This document shows positions 11,423 to 23,493 of a DNA stretch of 64,000 bases, piece by piece. How positions within the stretch are numbered: position 1 is the stretch's first letter; every line of letters begins with the position of its first letter. The DNA is taken from contig JAUEDM010000009.1 in NCBI GenBank assembly GCA_033439685.1, positions 806,001-870,000 of the forward strand, given 5' to 3'. The DNA comes from Apodospora peruviana (taxonomy: Eukaryota; Ascomycota; Sordariomycetes; Sordariales; Lasiosphaeriaceae). The notes beneath the pieces are model-generated. The model was not told the DNA's origin. It searched no databases and saw only the letters and a list, made by a program, of their open reading frames with translations. The position numbers and the translations under genes were made by a program.

Positions 11423-13055
11423 ATGTTGGGCATTAAGTTGGAGATTGCATTAAAGACAGGTATCTTCGTTATTCTAGAGGATGTACCGTTCCCCCCCATG
11501 GTTTCGAACGTTGAATGGCATGCCCTCGCGTCGAACCCCCCTTTTCCAAGCTGGCTCGATGCTTTCGAAGAGGAGCTACTTTTGGCTATCGCGGCGGCAG
11601 ACTTTGTCGAGGTGGCTGTCCATGTAGCCAACGTACTGGCCTGGCTCCTCTTCGAATTCTGGTACAGCTCTGGTGATTCTGGGAACAAGTTGTTACGAAG
11701 AAGACGCAAAGCTACCTCGGTTTCAATGCCATGGTCTATTCCGGTTACGTTGATGGTGCTATGGGGTGTCTTTTGGAGATTTCCCGCGCCTGCATCGCCT
11801 GTTAGCTCCCTCGACCTTGGAGGTAAGATCAAATACCATTCGTCTTGTTGCAGATTACTTTTACTGACACGCCGAAAAGATGATTTTGACTTGGACACAT
11901 GGTTCGCGGCTGAAGCACCCGCCTTCAATGAACTTTTCAACGATCTGCCATCAACCTCGGGGCCAGACTTATCCGGATATCATAGGTCTCCCCAAACCTG
12001 TTATGATTTCCAATGGCCGGGCAACATTGACACGCCGAGCTTCCTGTTAGACGAGGAAACAACTTCAACGACTGGGTTCCTTTTTTCGAACCACGTGAAC
12101 CCCTTGGCAGGTCTGTTGGAGATGGCTGTTCACGGAGGCAGCACCACCAACTCCCACGGCGTGGATCTTGCAGAGGAAGCGTCCGATCATCCAATCGTCA
12201 GAACGACGCCAGTCCACCAAGCTCCAATACCATCTGTTTATCCAACCATTGCACCAGCTCTGGCTGGAGCAACAGTCGAGCAACAAGCCGACGGTCCTTC
12301 AGGAAATGTAAATGCCAGTCCGCCAGCGCAGTAAGTCGCTATCACCGCAACCCCGATGATATCCAATCCTCGGATATCAATTAATGTAGCATGATGGTTA
12401 ACACTACTTACCTACATACAGCTTACAGCGAAGCAACCCAACGCAAGCCTCAACCCTTGATCCCAACCTGTCATGCGACCAATGCCCAAATCAACGATTC
12501 TTGCGCGTTTGCGACCTGAAACGACACCAGCGAGAAAGACACGAGAGAACCCTCCCCTTCAAGTGTCCCGTGTCCAGCTGCCGACGCCACGTCGAAGGCT
12601 TCGAGCGCAAGGAAAACCGAGATCGCCATTTCAAGCTCAGACATCACGACGGAGCAGTCTTGGTTGTAGAGAAGGACGCAAGTGGTGCTATCACAACTGC
12701 TGATGCAGTTGCCAGCCTCCCACAGGCCTCTGCTGTTACTTCGGGACTGGCAGCTGGGTCGATTGAACAGAGCAGCACCTGCAAGCGCTTACGTCTTCAT
12801 GATGGTGCTGGTCCTGCAACCGAGGGCGTGGAGCATGACTTGGGTAATGGAAGTAGTAGCAGCGGCGGGAGAAAGAGACTGCGACAGACGGTTGAGGAGG
12901 AGCAAGATGGCACTGTTGTTGATGCGCTGAAGAAAGATAACGAGGATCTGCGAGAGGAGAATCGGAAGTTGAGGGAGGATCTCACGAGTGCGCTTCGCGA
13001 GCTGGCCGAGGAGAGGAGGCTTTTCATTTCTCAGCTGCTTAAGGGGGCGAGCTGA
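11423..13055 (+). CDS. C2H2 zinc-finger protein with C-terminal coiled coil, about 494 aa
   Basis: The model has three exons: 11423-11822, 11880-12330 and 12422-13055. Intron 1 is 57 nt with TTACTGAC before AAAAG; intron 2 (GTAAGT...ACATACAG) joins in frame. The C-terminal half has two C2H2-like fingers. The first is CDQCPNQRFLRVCDLKRH followed by QRERH. The second is FKCPVSSC, then RKENRDRH and LRH. A basic, Ser-rich linker follows, and then a charged heptad-like helix (LKKDNEDLREENRKLREDL), likely a coiled coil for dimerisation. The N-terminal 130 residues are unusually hydrophobic for a transcription factor, so the true start may be downstream or an extra intron may be present. It probably acts as a nuclear DNA-binding regulator; no target is evident. 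Confidence 0.75.
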
Positions 13056-13494
13056 GAAATAAGTTGAGAACATGGAGGAAAGGCAGTGGAGATTGGTGGC
13101 AGGATTGTACACAAGACCAGGAGTGGATGGACTTGGACTGGAATCGGAGAGAGGGTTAGACAGGTCCATCATTATAAGCCTATTATCTTTCGTTTCACGA
13201 CGTGATTACTCCAGCCCAATTGCTATTACGGCCACTGATGCCGGATGCCGTGAACTCGGGACATAATATTCTATTATTTCTTGCCTGAGACTTTTGTTCG
13301 TGAGGTATGTAGTACACCATATCACCACTGAATACAGTGGGTGCCGGCATGAAAGCTAGCAGCCAACCACCATGGAACTTCACGTCACGGTGCATGACAG
13401 GTGTATAATGCCCATACATGAAATGCCGGTGGCCCGCCGGCCTGCTGCATGTTTGCCTGAGGAAAGATCATTAAGTCGGCTATAAAACCAGCCC

Positions 13495-14781
13495 GAGACT
13501 GAAGTCCTCGTCGGCAGCGGAACCGCGCTCCTCAACGCCAACAACCACCAGCTCGGAACCAACCGCCAGAGTCTGATCAGGGAACAGACTATCCCGGTCC
13601 TCGAAAAGGAGAATATGGCCATGATAGGAACAGTCACATTTACTTTCCTCATCGCGAAACCGTTTCCATATCTTCAAACTTCTGTCCCCATCAATCTCGT
13701 CCGCAAACCGTCCGAATCACCACTCCTGATCGGCCACCGCGGCCTCGGCATGAACCTGCCGTCCCACCAACATCTCCAACTAGGCGAAAACACAATCGAG
13801 TCATGTTCTGGCGGCATTCAAGCTCGGCGCTCCCTTCGTCAAGTTCGACGTCCAGATCACGCGTGACCTCCACGCTGTGATATATCACGACTTTTCCCTC
13901 AGCGAGACCGGGACGGATGTACCGGTTCACGATCTGACGCTGGAACAGTACCTATACGCGAGTAACGTCCAGTCTCCGCACGGGAATGCGCTATCGATGC
14001 TCGGGCAGGCATCTACCGGAAAGGGAAAGGGGAGACAACGGTCTCGGTCCCTCGGGCACCAGTTTGAGCAGGGCGCTGTTCAGATCCAGGACAGAATGAA
14101 ACTTACCGCCGATGTTAAGTTGAAAGGATGCAAGCCGAATACGAGGAGTGATAATATCATTCAGGACAGCTTTTCTACGCTAAAAAAGATGTTGGTGAGG
14201 CTGCCGGGGGAGATTGGCTTGGATATCCAAATTAAATAATCCACGTCTCCACGAAGCCAACGACGCCGGCGTCGCGCCGGTTGCTATCGATCTTAACGCT
14301 TTCGTCGACGTCGTCCTGCAAACAATATATACGTATTCCAAACCCAATCGCAAAATTATGTTATCATCCTTCACGCCAGAGATCTGTATCCTCTTGTCAC
14401 TCAAACAGAAGACGTATCCGGTGTTACTTATCATCGACGCGGGGAAAGTGCCCATGGCGGATACGGAGGTCCGGGCCGCGAGCATGCAAGTCGCTGTTGA
14501 GTTCGCCAAGCGCTGGAACCTTGCGGGCGTGGTCTTCTCATGTGAGGTCTTGCTGCTGTGTCCAAGGCTGGTGGGGTTCGTGAAGTGTAAGGGGTTGGTT
14601 TGTGCTAGTTATGGGACGTTGAATAACGAGCCTGGGAATGTTGAGGGTATGTTTAGTTCTGTTGTGTTGGGATTTGAAATGTTTTTGCTAATATTTCAAA
14701 TAACAGATTCAGGTACGGTCTGGCGTGGATGTTATCATTGCTGATAGGGTTGGGTTGGTTGCGAGGACGTTGGCTGAGTGA
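13495..14781 (+). pseudogene. 5'-truncated, frameshifted glycerophosphodiester phosphodiesterase (Gde1/PHO81 type) relic
   Basis: A GDPD domain is readable in pieces. The open segment from about 13497 (TALLNANNHQLGTNR) covers the region preceding GDPD in Gde1-like proteins. It continues through the catalytic LLIGHRGLGMN and QLGENTIES. One extra base at about 13803-13806 shifts the frame to LAAFKLGAPFVKFDVQITRD and IYHDFSLSETG. A second extra base at about 14231-14240 shifts it again, before RLHEANDAGVAPVAIDLNAF. The last piece (VRSGVDVIIADRVGLV, stop near 14781) lies beyond a possible intron at about 14647-14706. Full-length Gde1/PHO81 proteins begin with SPX and ankyrin domains, and none is found upstream. 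GDPD enzymes hydrolyse glycerophosphocholine and related diesters. This copy should be inactive unless the indels are sequence errors. Confidence 0.8.
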
Positions 14782-14943
14782 AGATGTCGGAGTTGAATTA
14801 GAGACGTGTTTTGTGGTACAGATTACGTCTCAGCCTTGTGTTGGAAGCAAGAAGTAAATGGCGCGGGCAGTGCTACTATCTGCTGAGTGAACAAGGATCT
14901 TAGGAGACATATGTGGGTTACAATCACTCTGCATGAAGCGCGG

Positions 14944-15059
<116 letters not shown>

Positions 15060-15375
15060 AATGCGATCTGCTGTATGTACACCATTATATTATCAGGATA
15101 TCCTAACCATGAGAACATAACAAACACCAAAATTAAATCGGCTTCTCCGGCAAGGTACGCCATTATCGACATCCCCAATCTCCAGCATTACCAAAAGCTG
15201 CTCCTCCACCGTTGCCCATATCCCAATGTATCTATCTCCCAAGTCAATTAGCTTACTAAACCCCTTAAACTTTCCAATGTTGGGCGATCCTCACCGGTAG
15301 GTAGATAGCGTGGTTGATTTAGTGGCCATGGATTCTTGCTATTTCCGTGACCGTGGGCCAGGGTTTGTGGCCCGA

Positions 15376-15597
15376 TCAGAAATCGCACGTCTCATCCTTG
15401 TAGGTCGTGGTAATGTCGCCTTCGACCACATAAGGACAATCCCTGCACCTGGTGCTTGTCGGATGTCGGCCACAGCATGTGGCCGTCTTTCCGGTCCAGA
15501 GTTCGGCCCACCTACGCAGCCTGCGGGTTCGCCGGTCAAAATAGGGGCAGTTTTCGCCCTGGTTGCAGTGCCAGACATAGTGCTTGATTATGCACAT
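15376..15597 (-). CDS. Small cysteine-rich protein, 73 aa (start uncertain)
   Basis: From the Met at 15597 the frame gives MCIIKHYVWHC, NCPYF, then TATCCGRH, TRCRDC and ends ETCDF, eight Cys in all. The same frame is open upstream to 15831. That part is Lys/Thr/Pro/Ser-rich and crosses a 17-nt T run (15761-15777, poly-Lys on this strand), so it may include a leader or an intron. No signal peptide is seen with either start. Short Cys-rich proteins opening with a MC...H...C pattern are common in Pezizomycotina and have no known function. It may be a small metal-binding protein. Confidence 0.45.
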   Translation of the reverse strand: MCIIKHYVWHCNQGENCPYFDRRTRRLRRWAELWTGKTATCCGRHPTSTRCRDCPYVVEGDITTTYKDETCDF

Positions 15598-15863
15598 ATT
15601 TGCGGGTTTTATCCCTTGCCTGGGTTGTGTTGTTGGCTTGATAGCTGTAGGGCGTCGGCGGGTATTTGTTGTCAGGGTTGCGGTTGCTTTGGGTCCAGAT
15701 TTGGTGTTCCGGCTGTGTGGTGTTGAGAAAGAGCTGGAAACCTTTTTGGAGCTGGGGAGATTTTTTTTTTTTTTTTTCCTTTTGTAAACGTCCTGAGAGC
15801 AGCGAGCCCGGGGCTTGATGGTCGTGGACATATCTTCAAGAGGTATGGTGAATCGATGATTGG

Positions 15864-16380
15864 GCGTCGTTGTGACAGAACCGTGTTCTTGGTGGCCTTA
15901 CTGAGTCGATAAGGGTGAATGTGGCCTTCGTATTGACGGAGCATTAAGGCGTGACGTTGAGCAGAGAACATAGCGTTGACACGGGACCGTGTCCTTGGTA
16001 TCCCTGTGTACTGAGCCGATATAGGTGAATCAATGGTCATCATGTTGCTTGATATAGCTTCCTGTTGTTAAATTGAATGGATAATATAGCCAAGCCGTGA
16101 CGGGAAAGGACTCCTGTCATCCAGACTGGATCAGTGTGGGCAAGTGAATGAGCCGTATCTTCATACCTACGGATATTGCTAGGTTGTAATATTGGATGGA
16201 TAACGAGGGTAGAGGGGATGGAACCCCGTTCTTGTCATCCCAACAGAGGCAATCTATTTAAGGGATTCAGCCTCATATCCCTCACATAACGTGAGGCCTG
16301 ACATGAAATGGATAACATGGCGTAGGCGTCATCGGACCGTGCTCTTGCTATCCAGACCGAGCCGAAGCAGGGCGTTTTTG
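15864..16380. repeat. Diverged tandem minisatellite, about five units of 106-119 nt
   Basis: A degenerate core resembling ACCGTGTTCTTGGTATCC, with variable sequence after it, recurs near 15880, 15986, 16105, 16222 and 16335. Several units end with a GGATAAC/GGATAAT segment. The copies are too diverged to be a recent array. No coding frame spans them. Confidence 0.65.
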
Positions 16381-17442
16381 CGGCCATCACCCACTCAACG
16401 AAGCCCCTCCAACACTGGGCGCTTCAACTTAGCAGAGCTTGGAGTTCGAGTGGGTCTAGAGAGGGTGAGCAAGAAAGGGAGCTCCCAGAGCTCTTATATG
16501 GGCCCAGGGAGCTTACGTAACCCTGTTTTTGGTGCGACATATACTTATACCCACTATAGGAAGAGTGTGACGAGTTATCAGTTTCTAGTGTAGCAGCTTG
16601 GTAAATGAAGTTGGAATTGGGAGGGAGGAGGATAAAAGATTCCTGGGTTTGAGCGGCTGGGTTAGATTCCATTTCACAGCAAATGGGTTGTTTGTTGTTG
16701 GTAATGTTCGATCGTTAGGGAATAAATGGAGAATTTATGATACGTCAAAGGGAATGATGGGACTCAGAAAAATGCAGAAGTGATGAGTGACTTGCCTAAT
16801 ATAGGTATATGGAAGGATTCGCCGGTATGACGTTGGCCAAGTTCTGGAAGGGGCTATGCTCCGGGCCTCTGGCTGCCTAGGTACCTGAGGAAACTAAGCT
16901 TCCCAGGTACAACGGAAACCTTACCTAAATACGGCAACAGCATGTTCATTCAACTACACTAGAATATGATTAAGATGGCGGTCTCCCGCCTTTTGTCAGA
17001 CGGAATATCTTGGCCTAGTTACAGACAGACACTCCAGCAATCACTGGCCAAACCTTCCTGGCTGGCCCTCAACAATCCCTGTCGCTTTAGCAGACGCAGG
17101 GAAGGGATGAACGGGTACGGAATACATAGGCAACCTTCAACGTTTGCTATCATTCAAAGTTCATGCGTTTTACCGACTGTAGATGTGGCCATGCGCAATC
17201 TGACATTTATTCAAAACTCGGCTTTATCCAGGACGAATAATAGAACATCTATTTGCAAAACCGGCGGGGAACGAAGGTCTATGACGGAAAATAAAAGAAA
17301 GAACAAAGAAAAAAAAAATCCAAGGTAAACACAAGAATCGAAATTCCAACCCCGTTGTCTAGAACGTTGTCATCTTGCGGCCTCGAGTTCTAGACCCAGT
17401 GTCCAACGACAGCAACCCCCTCAGCAACCTTTTATTCCCACC
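16381..17442. other. Intergenic region
   Basis: No gene is recognised. There are short frames only, with no family resemblance. Confidence 0.45.
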
Positions 17443-18639
17443 CTATCCTGATGTCGGCGGGAGGCACTGGGAGTAAAACTGGCTGTAACACACAATGTGT
17501 GAGCACGGCGTTGCATCAGAGATGTCCATCTCCGTGGTCAGGGGGTGGGGGGAATTATCTTACTTTACATAGACGCAGACTAGGCCAGTGGCGCACTTGG
17601 TCGGGCCGGTCCAGTCCTTGCCACCACATTGGGAATATTGCGGCAGTCCCGGCGCAGGCTGCTCAGGCTGCTTGGGGATATCCATGAGAGTGGGATACCG
17701 GAACCTAAGGGAGTCGTTGCATGAACCGCCTTTCCGGTAGTAGGTTCCGGCCTGGTCCTTGAAGGCCTTCAGCTGCTTGGTGATAAGCGTAAGGTTGGCA
17801 TTGTTGTCTGACAGGTTCTTCAGGCCGCCGGGGTAAATGGTATCCAGGAGCACCGCCCTGCCGACGTCGGCAAAGTCTTCCTGGTAGCCTGCGCTGGCGC
17901 CGTACTCACTGATGGCGTAACCGTCGTTGTTGACGGGGTCCCTCCACTTCTGCGTCGATGAGAACTGTGTGTTGCCAGGTGCCGGGTGGACGGCATCGGG
18001 GGAGGCGAGGGTCCCGTCGATCAGGTGGGTGACTTCGTGAACGAGAGCGGCGGGGAAGTAGCCGTTGGAGCGCCCAAAGATCGCACCGTCCTGGTACACG
18101 GCGGCAACAAGGTAGTTGGTGCGGTCGTAGCTGGGGTTCTCGCCGAGCATGTCGCTGTACGTCATGAAGACGCTGGCGGCCTGCCGCATGGGCGCGGGGA
18201 TCCGCCCGATCTCCTTGGCGACGGTGTCCAGGGATCTGTTGGAGTGTATGTGATAGCAGATGACAAAGGGCTCGCCCCTGCAGTCGTCCGGATATGTGAC
18301 GTTGTACATGCGAAAGTCAGACACATTCCATTTGTCGTTGACGGCCCACTTGTAGCAAGGGCCGGGCATCTTGTTGTTCGTCCACATGGGCCCCAGTTCA
18401 TGGCGGCTCACTGGGAGGATGTTTACAAAGGCTTTGTTGCCCTTGGAGCTTTCGGCTCCCATATCGATCTCGGGGAGCAGGTACTTGCCACCGACAATAC
18501 AGGTAGCGTTGATAGCCGGGTCGCAGGCCGGGTACGCTGCTATCTTGATACCCGTCAGGGCTGGATCGAGCTGCACGGCGAGCACACCGAGGCCCTGGGT
18601 GGTCGCGAGGGCGAAAATAATGTGCTTGATGGTCGTCAT
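17443..18639 (-). CDS. Secreted HEXXH metallopeptidase-like protein with C-terminal CBM1, 371 aa
   Basis: Two exons are proposed on the minus strand: 18639-17564 and 17482-17443, separated by an 81-nt intron (GTAAGATAAT...GTTACAG). If read through, translation stops at 17560 inside the cellulose-binding module. Splicing restores QFYSQC and a short tail (LPPTSG), giving a complete CBM1 with four Cys: SQCGGKDW, TKC, GLVC and FYSQC. Residues 1-22 form a signal peptide. The catalytic part has ALVHEVTHLID with zinc-binding His201 and His205 and Glu202, and several N-glycosylation sequons. The fold resembles conidiation-specific protein 13-like putative peptidases (inference, medium). The CBM1 would anchor the enzyme to cellulose or chitin outside the cell. 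A TATA-like TGATAAATAG lies about 120 nt upstream on this strand. Confidence 0.82.
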
Positions 18640-19587
18640 GATGGAAGTTGGTGGCTGATGTCTTGAGTGGAAAGGGAGCAGGGTGATGTGCTAAGAAGGA
18701 TGAGAGACAAGTTGCTCAGTGACAAGGACTGTATCTGTCAAGGACTGTGTTCCCGGTCTATTTATCATTTTCCGAGACAGCATACAAGACAAATCCATAT
18801 CCATCAGTGCCTTCATGACGACGGTTAGAACCATGGCCTGTCGTGATGAATTGCAGTGGTCACCTTGATAGAGGGCGGCCGAGGTTCATGCAACTGGGAC
18901 CCAAAATAGGAATAATTACCATCTTGATACATCTACTCGGTGTTGGAAAATGCTGACTACAACTAGAACCGGTGATTGTAGTCCAAGGGTGCCAAACCTG
19001 CGCCTCCAGAGAGAAAGACGTCAGACGGTCCGTCTAGCCAGTCGAGTTTCGTTGTAAAATTGTAAACTGGCAAATACCCAATGTGAAGATAGAACCAACT
19101 CAGGTTAGCGCTGACATATCGTGTAGCATCAAACAAATTCTTGTAACTGTCAGAATGAAGAAGGTTCCGGCACTGCGTGCTAGAACTCCAACTTCTTTGT
19201 TGTCGGTAATCAAGGGTCTAGAAATATCCCAAAAACGTGGATTTGTAATAGCTACCATAAGACGCGCAATTACGATTGCGTCGGCTTGCCACTATCTACA
19301 ACTATAAAAGAAGCTCTCTTGCTTTGCCAGAAAGCGAGAACAGAGAAAAATACAATCACGGAATAAAACCTGATTAATCCACAGAGTCCAGTGTGCGTCG
19401 CTTCTGACAGTAACCGGTAGGGGCTGAGTCTAGGACTAATCAAGTCAAAGTATGGTTTTGTAGGGATACGAGCGGCACAGCAATAATTAGGGGCAAGGTT
19501 CTGGAGGTAAACATCAGACGAACGCAGGAACAATAAGTCAGACCGGAAGTACCGTGTGGCAGTGTGTGTAACCCCCCAACCAATCAG

Positions 19588-19634
<47 letters not shown>

Positions 19635-20260
19635 ACACACTTACCTCCTTTTCGGGCTGGCGTGCGCAACACCCAGCGGAAGGGGTCTGTTATTAGAGAC
19701 TACCTTATGTATGTAATGGTCAGAAATGGCCATAGAAGCTTGGCATAGCTTGGATCCTAGAAGCCATAACAACATACCTTGTGTGTTAAGATTACATTAC
19801 GACAAGCCTGGTCTTGCTGACTACCAACCATACAAATACATCACGAGAATATTCAGGGTTAACACCACGTCATTATGACTCCATTGGGAGATCTACCCTG
19901 AAGACTTCTATTCTTTTTGCAAGGCTGATTCCATTCATGAGAGAGCTTTATGCTTGGTAAGGCCATTATCCTCGTCAGCAGAGAAGCCCGGGATGATGAA
20001 AATGTCTTGGTCATTTGACAATCGTCCATGGGGCTGGGTGACAGACTCCGGCGAGGCCTGCTTGCATGATCAGATCTCAACTTGGACGGGCCGGAATTCC
20101 CTGAGTTTGGCCTGGAACTCGTCGCAATGAAGACGAACGTATTACTATATTCGTCGCTCCAATCATTCTAGCTAGCTAGTTACAAATTTGCCATGGCAGA
20201 TGTTCAGTACCATCAGGCCGCTCTTCCCCCCATGCCCACATATCCATCCTTTCAAACCCT
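18640..20260. other. Intergenic region with a (CA)n microsatellite
   Basis: It contains the shared upstream DNA of the metallopeptidase and an AC dinucleotide run at about 19589-19640 with one AT interruption. No gene is recognised. Confidence 0.5.
19589..19640. repeat. (AC)n microsatellite
   Basis: About 25 dinucleotide units, interrupted once near 19629-19631. Confidence 0.95.
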
Positions 20261-20928
20261 CTAGTTCTTCTTGAGCTCGACAACCAGATTTCCGTTGCCG
20301 GTGGCGGCGTTGCGGCCGGCGCTGGCGCAGCGGCACGGGTTGTTAGGCTTGCAGCTGTTGATGATCCAGTACATGCCAGAAGCAACATCGCGACAGTAGA
20401 TCGTCGCCTTCTGGACGTTAAAGGGGATGCCGCGGACGTAGCCAGTCTTCGTGCCCTGGGAGACGTCGACGATGGTGCGGGAGCAGAAGACGATGCCTCC
20501 AGCCTGGTCGGCGACGCAGGCCTGGGTACCCAGCGAGTTGAGGTAGTCGCGGCAGGCGTACGCGATGGGGTCCCAGACGACCTGGTCAACACCAAAGTAG
20601 ACGGAATCGTAGCGCTTTTGCAGCATGTCGCGCTTGTCCTCAATCTCGGCGGGCGGAACGTACGAGTTGTGCCGGGGGTCGGCCAGCCCGTGCTCGACTC
20701 TGAACCCCGGGATCGAAAAAGTCGGCCATGGTGATGTTGAGGTCTGCGAGGGAAGGCATGCCCGGCACCGGGGTTCTCCTGGATCGTGGACGGGTTGATC
20801 TCGGTGAGGTATCTGAGGAGGGCGTCGTTGGCCTCGCGCGTGAGAACCTGCGGTGTGGTTACTGTGGTTGGCATGGCCGAGGCGGCGCCGAGAAGACCGG
20901 CCTGGGCGTAGAGAGTGATGGCAACCAT
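20261..20928 (-). pseudogene. Secreted hypothetical protein gene with two single-base frame breaks
   Basis: The start at 20928 gives a signal peptide (MVAITLYAQAGLLGAASA) and an N-terminal region ending near INPSTIQENPGAG. The reading then moves to a second frame (PSLADLNITMADFFDPG) at a C/G run at 20761-20763, and to a third frame at the four-C run at 20705-20708. From there it stays open for about 147 residues with five or more Cys (ACRDYL, ACVAD, FCSR, YCRD, SCKPNNPCRC) and ends at 20261. Removing one base at each run would give about 221 residues. Both breaks are at short G/C runs, so assembly error is possible. No intron fits. The family is unknown; it looks like an extracellular protein. 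A TATATATAG element lies at 21041-21050, about 115 nt upstream. Confidence 0.65.
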
Positions 20929-23490
20929 TTTGGATGTGGTTGGGGTTGTGAGGGAAAGTAGAGGCAGGTAGAGCTCTGTGAGATGAGATAGGGATGGAAT
21001 GGATGTTGACCAAGCAAGACAGGCAGGCGGGCTTGTGCTGATATATATAGGTAGGTAATATATATAGGTAGGTATACTTACTTCCAATCGAGTTCTCCAA
21101 GTACATGTATCCGTCGCGAACACTTTGGCAATCGAGATTCACTTGCCACCGCCATTCCTCCTTCCTGCTTCGGTTGGTCTTGGCCGTATCATCTCCGCCT
21201 GTACCAAATCATTGCCGCAAAGAAAACTGCAATCCACAGCATCCGGCACTCGACTTGGCCCACACAGGTGTTCTTCACAATACTGCCTATCGCCAATCGC
21301 CGCCACCAAAAGTTAACAAGTCGCCAGCTGGAAGTCCTCGGCATCTCACTTTGACTTTTCTCCCTCTCTAAGGACACGAGAGGCTTGCGTTCAGTGTGGT
21401 TTGTTGTTGTCCTTGTCGGAGATTCTGCTACACAAATTTCCCACTGGTGTTTGGACTTCCTAGGAGGCTGAAGTTGTTTGGAAGTTTGCCCCGAGTGGTT
21501 CCCAGTGGATTCAGGGTTGCGTTAGTCTTTCATGTCTCCGAGCGGTTGAATCCTTCCAAAGCTTAGAGTTTGCGTCGAGACTCCAGCAAATGCTACCGGA
21601 TAACAGCCCATGAACAAATCAGAATCCATCGAAATGCTACCCAGGGCGGACAATTTGAATCCATGAAGCAATTAACGTCAGAATCTCAGGACCGGCCACC
21701 CCGACCTTCGTGTCCCTGTGTTCTTCTCCTATACTGTCGCCGCATCCAAACTCGCTGGTCAACAGGCACCGTCAGGTGCGGCCCAATCGATGGCTCCGGC
21801 CGCTGCTCAGAACTCAGACTTTGGGTTCCCAGTCCTGCTAGTCCACTTCCCCCATGGCTCGAAAAGAGCGAAGACCATGACCGCTTAGTCGAAGTCACCG
21901 TCCCATCAGGTGCAGAAGGCGGCGTTACTTTGGTAGAGCGCAATTTTATTATCGGATGCGGAACTGGTTGTAGCAGTAGTGCTCTCTCGTTCATCACTCA
22001 GGGAGGGATTAGAACAGCTAGCTGCACTTGCACGAGCCCATGGCTTCGAGGCACTGGCCGAGGCCTTCACAGGTCTTAGGGCCGGGCAGGTAGGCCTCAT
22101 CCAGCCCGAGAGGCCTCGTTTGACCTGCCATCCCCGAAGATCACAACCAGGTGCCGATGGCTCCGTATATCTCCTTGTCTAGGCAGTTCAAACAGTTTCC
22201 ATAGTCAATCGGTGCGTCTACCATGGCTCCTGGCACTCTGCGTTGGGTCTTCGCCTCGCGGTACGCAGTATCCTCGTCAGGATTGTCTAAATGTGAGGAA
22301 AGGCGAACCGCGTCTTTCTATTTGTCTTGTGATCAGCTCGTCATTCGACTACCAGGTATTGAAATTTTTTTTCTCCAATCAATACGAACAAAACGGCAAA
22401 GTAGCCTCGCATATTCGGACCGGAGGATTACCCAGGGCAAGATAATCGCGCCGTTAAACGGCTCAGAAACCTCCTCAGCATGCCCATATCTGGCGGCAAC
22501 AAGCGCAGCATCATCACCGGGACACAGTGCACAGCATGGCGCACAGATCAGCTCCATCTTCGGCTTCGGTAATATTGGCACTCACTTTGCCCGACGTTGT
22601 CTTGCGCATATACTGACTCATCTCCTTATTGCGCAGAAACGATGAACGAAGAAGTTGTCAACATGCGATCCAGCAGAGACGAACCGAACCACGACTCGTC
22701 GTGGGTTCATCTCTTGAAATAAAAACTTCCAATTCTTTTTGCCATTCATTTTAGTGTTGGAATAATTTTGGCCTTTCTGTTGCCACCTTTACCACTTAAA
22801 TAGGTTGATTTACAGCTGTATAAAGCTAATGAAAAGACTGTTGCCCTAGAGGGTTCGAGACGAATCACCGTACTGTACTATAGTGGGTAAAGAAGAGGAG
22901 ACGGCTGCGAGGAGTTCGTAGATGGGTTAAATTCGCTGCAAGTATAGGCATCGCAGCTCCCAGACATGAGTTGTAATGGCGGCCAAAAGAGGGATTCGAC
23001 TTATCGGTAAGGAGATACGAAATCGTTATTGTAGCCCACCTGGCAGAACGGCTACTGCACCTCTACTAGCACCAAACACCAGACAAAATCACACGTCACG
23101 CCACTACAGTTAAATTCTTTCGTTATAGCTGCGGTAGTCTAGATGATGGCGTAATTCCCAGTACAACGAATTAGAGCAGTATGCAGTATGGTTGTGGTAG
23201 GAGTAGGATGATGTATTAGGAAAGAATATGGAACGCGCTAAGCCCTGGAGTGGCCTCGGCAACCCTCGGCCGTCCACCCATGTTGAAGCTATTCCCAGAA
23301 AATACCAAGCGCATACGCGGACCACAACACTATCCCTTAAACGCGCACCAACACAACTGGAATCTTCTCTCCATTTCTGGCGGGCCTACCGCAGTCGTGT
23401 ACACTTAGATGCAGCTCTCAATCTACAAGGAGCGGAGGCGTAATTTCGACTGCCGCCCGGCCTGGGCAGCGATCCGAGTTTATATTTGAG
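20929..23490. other. Long intergenic region without a recognisable gene
   Basis: Several frames of 60-170 codons occur, for example 21570-22079 and 22223-22645 on the plus strand. None shows a known motif, and they overlap each other in different frames. A decayed gene is possible around 21.6-22.6 kb but cannot be identified. Confidence 0.35.
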
Positions 23491-23493
23491 GAA

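Noticed and set aside
17986..18666. 226-codon plus-strand frame opposite the metallopeptidase
   Set aside because: It is antisense to a gene with clear motifs and a signal peptide, and shows only Val/Gly/Asp-rich shadow composition.
22223..22645. Possible patatin-like fragment (LAATSAAS)
   Set aside because: The resemblance is a few residues only, with no GxSxG or catalytic Asp in order.
22850..22880. GGTTCGAGAC, resembling a tRNA T-loop
   Set aside because: No acceptor stem or anticodon arm can be folded around it.
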